NCBI GenBank assembly: GCA_940337035.1 | Contig: OW679197.1 | Span: 36,028,466-36,092,465, forward strand | Direction: 5' to 3' | Source: Agriotes lineatus | Lineage: Eukaryota; Arthropoda; Insecta; Coleoptera; Elateridae | Length of the DNA: 64,000 nucleotides | Notes under the pieces: model-generated | The model's database searches: none | The model's input: only the letters and a program-made list of their open reading frames with translations | What the model was told of the DNA's origin: nothing | Shown: in pieces, positions 57,289-64,000 of the stretch | Layout: each line of letters opens with the position of its first letter | How positions within the stretch are numbered: position 1 is the first letter of the stretch | Program-made: the position numbers and the translations under genes

Positions 57289-58055
57289 CTCATAAGTGCT
57301 GACTTGACCAAATTGAGGGAAATGTTAATGCATCTTAAAGTAACACCAGAGGAATACGGGTCGACAATTAACTTACAAAAACGAAAATTATGATATTGGA
57401 GCCTATTTTTAACATAAAAAAGAAGAAATAGAAACCGTCGAAGAGTATATCCACTTAGGTCACCAAATGGAGATAACTAGAAAGCTTGGGCAGCTACAGT
57501 CATCAAAAACCGGCATATTCAAATTAACCTCAAAAGGAAAGCTACATCCTTCCAGTCAAACTATCAAATCGGTTTGTAACCTGAGAACAACAAAACGGAG
57601 AATTGAGCCAGAGAGAGAACGAAATGCTTTCTCAAGTTGAAAGGGATAGCAATAAGAAGGTAAAAGGTAGCTCATTTTAAACTGAGCTAGCTGGCAATGA
57701 AAAGGGCAAATAATTTAGAAAATATAAAAAGGCGTATAAGACGTCACAAAGCATTTTGAACTCGAATGGAGGTGCTATAGAAAACTGTCGCGTTACAAAG
57801 TGAATCCCGGCGGGACATAATAGCCAGACAAGACGAAACTAGATGAAATGAATACTACAATGGAAACCATGACCACATGGAAGGAGTGTAGGGAGACCAG
57901 AAACCCGGTGGACAGACGACGCGAAAGCAAGGGCAGGCTACACGATAGACAAAAAAAGCAAAGAAGATTTGTACAACGATATAATTTAGCAATACGAAAA
58001 CAAATCAAAGTAGAGAGCAAATTTTCAAGTAGTATCGCCAGTCTCGCCTGACACA
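57289..58055 (+). mobile_element. RTE-like LINE, part after the SINE
   Basis: The frame resumes after the target duplication: LTKLREMLMHLKVTPEEYGS, TINLQKRK, VEEYIHLGHQMEITRKLGQL, FKLTSKGKLHPSSQTIK, then a damaged stretch and RPETRWTDDAKARAGYTID with KEDLYND at the end. This is the LxxMLxELxxxSxxVGLxIN...VExYxYLGQ...RPxxRWTDDI order of RTE-type ORF2 from thumb to C-terminus. Several frameshifts and stops. The order is colinear with 56660-56979, showing one original copy. Confidence 0.85.
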
Positions 58056-58790
58056 CACATTTAACAACTGTATCTGTACCATGCTGTGGTACATTGTATA
58101 TTGAAAACTATATTTTATGACGTAGGATATCAAGTTTTAGCAAATACATTGTTGTACAATCCCTCTGTTAGAAATTTTTACACAATAAATGTTTGTGCGA
58201 TGTCCTTTAAAACTAGCATCTCAGGAAAATCAAACGATTCTGAAACACATTATGCACATAAGATAGCTAAGCCGTCTATGCTAATGTATAGAGAAGGAAA
58301 TAACCTTTGATTGAAATACATAGCACACTGCCACACAGCAGTATATCAATTTGTGAGAGGGTAAATTTTCAAAATCTTCAACGAAAATATTCAGATTCGT
58401 TACGGATTCGTAATAATTTGGGAATTTAAAACATACGACAGAACGAGATGCATAATAGTAATATAACAATATTTATGTACAGCTGAAAGTAAAATCACTG
58501 TTCAAGATATCCAACTTCACTATCATAGCTTCAAAAAAATTCGAGAACCCTTTCCACGTTTTAATAGACGATAGAAACGGTTTTTACAATGTTAAAATTA
58601 AGCTGTTTGAATTTTTTGCTGGAAAATAATAAGAACAATCAATTCAGTGTACACTTTAGCTACTTATGTATTATACATAACACGATTGTACAATATTTTT
58701 CAGTAATGATGTCTGTAAATGAATTCAAAATTACTTGAACAATCGATCACAATTTGCAATTCTAGGCAACGAACATTCTGAACTTCTTAA
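58056..58790. other. Unassigned DNA
   Basis: The 74-codon frame 58086-58310 is not recognised. 58500-58790 may be decayed RT upstream of the motif that follows. Confidence 0.45.
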
Positions 58791-58794
58791 TGTC

Positions 58795-59024
58795 ATACCG
58801 GAGTTCCCCATAGCTCAATACTAGGGCATCTGTTGTTCATAATTTACACATTTAGTTAGGCTGGATCGATGGTGTACGGGGAATCACATGAATATGCAGA
58901 CGATACTTAATTATTCTAGTTTATTAATCATATAGACTCTGCAATTGACAATATAAGTCAGAACATTAAAAATGTGATAAAACCATACGAAAGTCACTGT
59001 TTGAGTTAAAATTCCAATAAAACT
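58795..59024 (+). mobile_element. Jockey-like LINE RT, first part
   Basis: GVPHSSILGHLLFIIYTFS (58799-58850) is the GVPQGSILGPLLFxIYxND block. EYADDT (58889-58907) is the catalytic box with both Asp. NHIDSAIDNISQNIKNVI then HCLS...NSNKTVVFFG is the NPNKTxxxxFG block that follows. The reading is lost at 59025-59030, where the repeat begins, and its continuation appears at 60150. Confidence 0.82.
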
Positions 59025-59669
59025 GTAGTGTTTTTCGGCAAGAATAAAGATTGACTCGTTTGTTACCCCAGTTGTGGCTATGGGAATGCCAACACAGCGT
59101 TGCCTCCAGCTTGGCGGGTACACACACACCTTTAATTCTGAAAATAAACACTCCAACCCCGCAAGGAATAAAAGCCAAGGCAGCTTACATAAACGTAACG
59201 TACTGTATATGATGGTTTACATACATACATACAAATAAAAGAAGTATAAAATGACAATACGCAAATAATATACGCCGTAAATGATAAATATTAATATCGT
59301 TTAATGGCTACTGGTTAAGAGCTAAATTCTACTTGCATTTTCAGTTTGACATTAACATATGCCATGAATAAACAAAGGTTAAAGTTAGGTTTGCAAGGCT
59401 ACGAGCTAAAAGCTAAATTCTACGAGCAATTACAGTTTGTACAAAATTCAAGTAACAAAATGTCGAACACTAACATGACAGTTCGCGAAAATATTTTCAC
59501 GCACTCCGACAAATCCACTTTAGTCCGGCCCTGCACCACGCGTGCGTAGCCGCTCGCAGGTTTTTGCTGACGATGAAGGCATGCTTTAAACCCGTCGTCC
59601 CAATTCACCGTTAAAATATGATGCAATAATGTGATCAAGTACATTGGTCGTAAATTAACTAACCTATTT
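59025..59669 (+). repeat. 0.65-kb dispersed repeat, copy 2
   Basis: Same family and orientation as 55879-56579, about 3.15 kb apart, with scattered substitutions and small indels. It lies inside a jockey-like LINE. Its first bases GTAGTGTTTTTCGG also read as LINE sequence (VVFFG), so the exact junction is blurred. Confidence 0.85.
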
Positions 59670-59676
59670 TCACCAG

Positions 59677-59907
59677 CTAAACAGTAAATCTGGCCCCTTT
59701 AATGGCGTCGCTCTTGAATTTGCATTTAGCAGGCTCAGTACTGAAATCGGGTGAATTAACCTTGAAATCGCTGAAAAGGCTATCAGCTGTTAGTTCGGGG
59801 ATGCTTTCCAAAGTTGTAAGGCACTGCCAAGTCTCGGGGGTTGCCCCAAAACTGGGCGTTGGTTGCTGCAGTTGATTTTCACCCGCCCACTGCCACAACC
59901 AGAACAC
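59677..59907 (-). CDS. Possible exon, function unknown
   Basis: A 76-codon minus-strand frame with coding-like composition (Pro, Ser, Thr, Glu, Phe rich; NSPDFSTEPAKCKFKS). I do not recognise a family. CAG acceptor-like sites lie at TTGTGGCAG (about 59892) and CAACTGCAG (about 59870). A donor-like AAG/GTTAAT follows SLFSDFK, and another, CTG/GTGAAAAT, follows the stop at 59677-59679. It lies within the 1.1 kb that splits the jockey-like LINE, so it could also be part of the inserted element. The ATG assigned here is not supported by anything else. Confidence 0.25.
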   Translation of the reverse strand: MFWLWQWAGENQLQQPTPSFGATPETWQCLTTLESIPELTADSLFSDFKVNSPDFSTEPAKCKFKSDAIKGARFTV

Positions 59908-60139
59908 AAATATCTAGCATTTTGCAGGCGACCGCGAAGTGCTGTCTGCAGGTCTATTTTTCGCTACAGCCGACGTCATTTGGCGCTTATTTACACTGCA
60001 TTGTTGGGACGCGCGGGCATTCTCATTGAGCACGATTTGAAACACATAATGCGTTCTTAATCTAATTAATAAACATCAAAGTTACAGGTCAGCTTTATGC
60101 CAGCGGTTTATATATTAAAAAGCTCTGGTGCAACGAATC

Positions 60140-60440
60140 AGGCCTGTTGCACGGGATGAGTATGTTGATAAAAGAAATATAAAAATTGGTGAGGCTATAC
60201 TACCCATGAATGATGTTACTCGTAAACTTGGCTTGCGTATAGATAGGTAACTGAGATTTAAACAGCATTTTGTTATGTTATTAAGTCAATAACAACGTTA
60301 TTAATATTATTATTTGCAGAATTCCGCAATAAATGTTCAAAATGTAATCTTTTTATATTTACCAAATATGCATACAAGAGTGCAGTTACTGATGTATAGT
60401 GTATAATGAAATTATTAAGAAATTAATAATGACCCTCTCC
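60140..60440 (+). mobile_element. Jockey-like LINE RT, second part
   Basis: VDKRNIKIGEAILPMNDV then TRKLGLRID and LRFKQHF match the xxIxIGDxxLxxVxxVKNLGLxxDxxLRFxxHI block that normally follows NPNKTxxxFG at once. Decayed readings continue to about 60440. It therefore continues the RT piece ending at 59024, and the 1.1 kb between is an insertion. Confidence 0.72.
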
Positions 60441-63400
60441 ATAATTGTTACCTCAGAGAACATCCCTGTGAACCGAAACCCTACCTAAACCTTACATTGC
60501 ATCAGTAGTCATCACCGCAAAATTTCGTGAAAATGACTCGTGTGCCCTTTACAGACATGATTCGTTTTCCAGATCGGGAATTCGGCATTTCCAAAAAATA
60601 AGGATAATGATGCTTCTGTAGATTCTAATTTCAGTAAAGTTAAATCGCTGCTACCATTTTCTACTTTTAAGTTGCTCAGCTGCTAATATGAGCAAACTGA
60701 AGTAGTTGCATTCGTTTTCAAGCCAACTGTATAGCTACAGGTCGTCACACTTACCATCTACACGCAGATATCGTCTGGTTTCCTGCGACAATGGACGTGC
60801 GAGCGAACATACGCAATAATTGACAGTTTTAGTCTCAAATTACCTCATCCAAACAGTTTTTGCTTTGCTGTATAACGCATCCTTTGATAAGCTACCTGGG
60901 AAAGAACCGGCACGCCGAGCTCGCGGAAGTTAATCCAACGTGTGATGTTGCTATTTGAACGTTCTTTGAAGTGTCGTATCTCGTTACCGTAGAGCGTTTA
61001 TCCTCATTTGTACATTCTTTGTAGTATTTGCCGAAGAAACATACCGCAGTTTCTGGTGCAGCCACTTTGCGTTGCGCTGCACCTCTTCGGAAACTCCATT
61101 TTTCATTGCCTGGCGGGCTGAAGAATTTGTGCTGCTCTTTTAGTAACTTCCAATTACCACTCGAATGCGACAGCAGTACATCACGAAAATCGACGTGTTG
61201 ACCTCTTTAGCTATCAATCAAAATGAAATATAACCTTTCGCTCTATTTACATAGCGCTTCGCTTTCCGAAACTCAACTTAATTCGAGTTGTTAATGGTTG
61301 CTCCTAGCAGTAATTTCAAATACGCTATGTACGTATAAGGCATTTATTAGAAACTGATTCGCATCGTAATGAAACCCATTAAAAGTCCATTCGCATTATT
61401 CTTCATCAGCTGTTTTAGATTTATATGGCAAGCTAAAGAGTCAAGTCAATTTTAACTCCTCAAACAATGTGTATACGTGTGAGTATGCGGAGATGATCAA
61501 CGGTGTGTTCATTAAAATGCACATTTATTATAGAAATAAATTATGCACGTAACTTACTGCATCTGAATTACAATGGAGGTAAATTCCGCAGATGTATGAG
61601 CTGAAATTACATTAAGTACACGCTCGGTGAATAATTTCAAGGCCTAATACTTTTGAACCACTTTTGCGTTTTATTGTGGGCAAATGGTTAGCACAATAAG
61701 AGACCTCTAGGTTTACAAGGAGAAATAATACTTACCCGTTCGCTCTTCTTGAAAACCCACAAGACGACTACCTACCGCTCTTCCCTTCATTTATGGAGTC
61801 GCTGCTCCCTCTTCCATATTAACAGATTAGCTTTATCAGAGATATTCGTGGGGTATAACCTGAGTTACTGAAATTCCCCCACAAAATTCAAGGGTAGTGC
61901 CCTTCATCGTCTTAATATGAGCGCGATAAATTTAGCACGATTCTACAAGTTATCCTCTTGAAAGTACGTACACGTAAAGTTTTTAATAATATAAGTTTTA
62001 GGCTAAGGTTGAAATTTATTCCCAACTTTCTGCATAGTTACGTACACTTTTAAGTTACAAAACTGAAAGTTTCGGTTCTGCAAGTTTAGTCATGCACCGG
62101 TGCATTAAATCAGTTGCCAATAGAAAAACCGTTATACATTTGATTTATATTTCTGACATGGAAATAATATGTTGATTATTTATCATTGTTCTTTGCTTAA
62201 CACAATGATTACAACAATTTTTATTTATAAACATTCATTGTAAGCTTTCCCGTGCAATGCTAACTCACTAATTTGCAGCGATCTTGTATTATCCTATTTC
62301 ATGCCTGTACTTTTTTAATTAACGTTTTCCAACTTATTCCTTTCAAAGCCTGCTGTCAAAATGGAGTCAGTCCCCCAGGTTTATATTTCGCATTTTTGGT
62401 TAAGTAATTTGCCAAATTTCCATCTGGGAATAAATGGAGCGCGAGACAGGTGTTTTCCACTTACATTTTAAGACTTGAAAGGGAGTGCAGAATGGCAAAT
62501 ATTCAGGTAGTTCCGCAGCGAAGTTGCGACATTATTTCCTCGTATCTGCAAAAGTTCCTCACCTTATAACTTTTTACGAGGTGCTAGTGAAGATGCAATT
62601 TTACGTTTACTTGACTCTACCATATTTTCTTGTTGGGTGCGTGCCGGATGGAACAGGGAGTAAGCCCGGTTTTATGCGAGCTCGCGTCGTATATTCTGCT
62701 CAAAGTTTTATAACTCTGTCTGCAGGATAACTACAAAAAAGGAAAGTTTTAGTCCGTCTATTTCCTAGGAAGCTTTTATTGAAGGTCTCGGGCTTTTATT
62801 TGTGAATGAAGATATTTTGTTTTAGGTCTAGCTCGTCCAGGGATGACGGTGGCGGCTGCTCCTTAGTAGAGTGCCTGTATAATGTAAGAGTGGAGTCATG
62901 GTGACAGCAAGAACATTTTTTATTGATCAGTTCAAAAATGGGGAAATCATATATGCGTTGCAAGTTTACTTAAAAAAATAAGACACACTGATACGCACAG
63001 AACAACGCCTACATTTTTTAGTTAAACCAACTTGAGACAACAGCCTGATAAATAAGATTCATATATTCCTTCAGTATTTGAAAATATATTTTATCATCTA
63101 TCCCACTCTTATAATATGAGATTCGGAGTTTGCGACCGCTACAGACTCGCACTCTTATCGTAATATTTACAAATATAATGCACTTCTGCATATGTAATGC
63201 GATCAGTCTATCCAGCGGCTTCCGCGCGATAGCACAATTTCATGGAAATATTTGTTGTGTAGACTTTGATATTGACAATTAATGCAAATGTAGCAAGGAC
63301 ATTTCTGTATGCTTGCGAGTCCTGTTTGGATGATCTTACATAATATCGGTTGCAGTTGGAGCGGGTTTATTTATCTTGGGTGATTTCGGTTGTTTCGTGC

Positions 63401-63530
63401 AATTATTTTAAACAAATACTTGGACGGCGTACACCGGTATTAAATTTCAACCGGTAAGATAATGTTGGAACTCGTAACTTTACTTTTTTCTGAGGAGATT
63501 TACAAACAGATTTGTGGACAGTGTTGAATC
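60441..63530. other. Long unique region with GC-richer islands
   Basis: No element motifs. Complex sequence at 60700-61850 and 62340-62720 looks single copy, with TTAATTA-type words. The 81-codon frame 62485-62730 is not recognised. Possible regulatory or untranslated DNA of a flanking gene; unproven. Confidence 0.4.
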
Positions 63531-63531
63531 C

Positions 63532-63570
63532 AGGGGGGTGACCGGGGGAGGGGGAATTTCCCCCAGGCAG
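63532..63570. repeat. G-rich tract with perfect GC palindrome
   Basis: A G-rich run ends in GGGGGAATTTCCCCC, a near-perfect inverted repeat. Similar G-run/C-run junctions occur in dispersed insect repeats, so this may be an edge of one. No second end found. Confidence 0.6.
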
Positions 63571-64000
63571 TACATTTTTCCACCGGAAACATGACCACTT
63601 CATATTCATGTTTTTTTTTTCTACAAAAGAATGAGTGTATTGTGCGGGAATAGGTACGTTTCATCGTGTTTGGTTTTTAAACTCTTATGTACATTTTGTG
63701 TTGTGTTCGAATACTTTTTTTGTGCATTTGACGTTTCGTTTTGGATCATTAAAATAAAAAGATCGTCCCTATATTTGGCTTAAAACATCGACGGAATGTA
63801 GGTGAGTCATTATTATTTTTTGCTTATTAATTGTTAAAATTGATAGTCCTCCCAATATTTCGGGGTTTGTAGGAGAGGAAGCGGATGGGTGAGAAACAGA
63901 AACGCTCTCAGTTCCACTTATAATAATTATAATAATTATATTTACATTTAGCCATGGGTTTGACTAAGACCACGTTTAATAGAAAAATAACTTATATGAT
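63571..64000. other. Unassigned DNA
   Basis: T-rich then mixed sequence, nothing recognised up to the window edge. Confidence 0.5.

Noticed and set aside
57200..57290. Functional tRNA-Cys gene on the minus strand
   Set aside because: Anticodon arm is distorted, and the unit ends with a SINE body bounded by a target duplication.
1..64000. CRISPR arrays, rRNA, bacterial operons or phage genes
   Set aside because: No regularly spaced repeats with unique spacers, no rRNA-like sequence and no bacterial coding density were seen.

Overview
This window looks like AT-rich non-coding DNA from an arthropod, most likely an insect. I find no intact cellular gene, no operon structure, no rRNA, no confident tRNA and no CRISPR. 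The longest open frame is under 140 codons, and the frames I recognise are broken pieces of transposable elements. The evidence for an insect is the mix of elements: RTE/CR1-like LINE remnants with GAA-repeat tails, jockey-like LINEs, an RNase H of the R1/I/Loa type, a dead mariner transposase, tRNA-derived SINEs and many foldback elements. The species cannot be read from the sequence.

Layout. 1-2.2 kb: a LINE reverse transcriptase (RT) remnant and a LINE RNase H pseudogene. 2.2-14.4 kb: mostly unassigned, with a perfect 237-bp palindrome (9806-10042) and a foldback element (10983-11149). 15.4-18.6 kb: two diverged copies of an RT-bearing segment with small foldbacks between them. 18.66-20.24 kb: an ACGT-rich DNA transposon with inverted ends. 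22.1-26.6 kb: a MITE and several minus-strand LINE pieces. 30.5-31.4 kb: an unusual 142-bp direct repeat. 31.7-35.4 kb: a nested block of jockey/CR1-like LINE, mariner and RTE-like LINE 3' end, followed by a 100-N assembly gap. 40.3-43.4 kb: a broken RTE-like LINE carrying a small DDE transposon inserted at TA. 45.3-47.4 kb: a second RTE-like LINE with its 3' end. 47.8-52.9 kb: a dense cluster of foldback elements. 55.7-60.4 kb: two copies of a 0.65-0.7 kb repeat, a LINE split by a SINE with a clear 10-bp target duplication, and a jockey-like LINE split by about 1.1 kb.

Between the elements lie several unique, relatively GC-richer islands (about 14.4-15.2, 20.8-21.9, 29.0-29.95, 36.6-38.0, 54.2-55.1 and 60.4-62.75 kb) with many TAATTA- and TTTATG-like words. 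They could be conserved regulatory DNA or unrecognised exons of a large gene, but the sequence alone does not prove this.

The elements do not form a pathway. What they record is order of insertion: SINE into LINE, DDE element into LINE, LINE beside mariner, LINE piece into the ACGT-rich element. No undescribed functional system can be demonstrated. The best candidates for novelty are the perfect palindrome, the ACGT-rich element, the DDE element with 21-bp subterminal repeats, and the foldback cluster.
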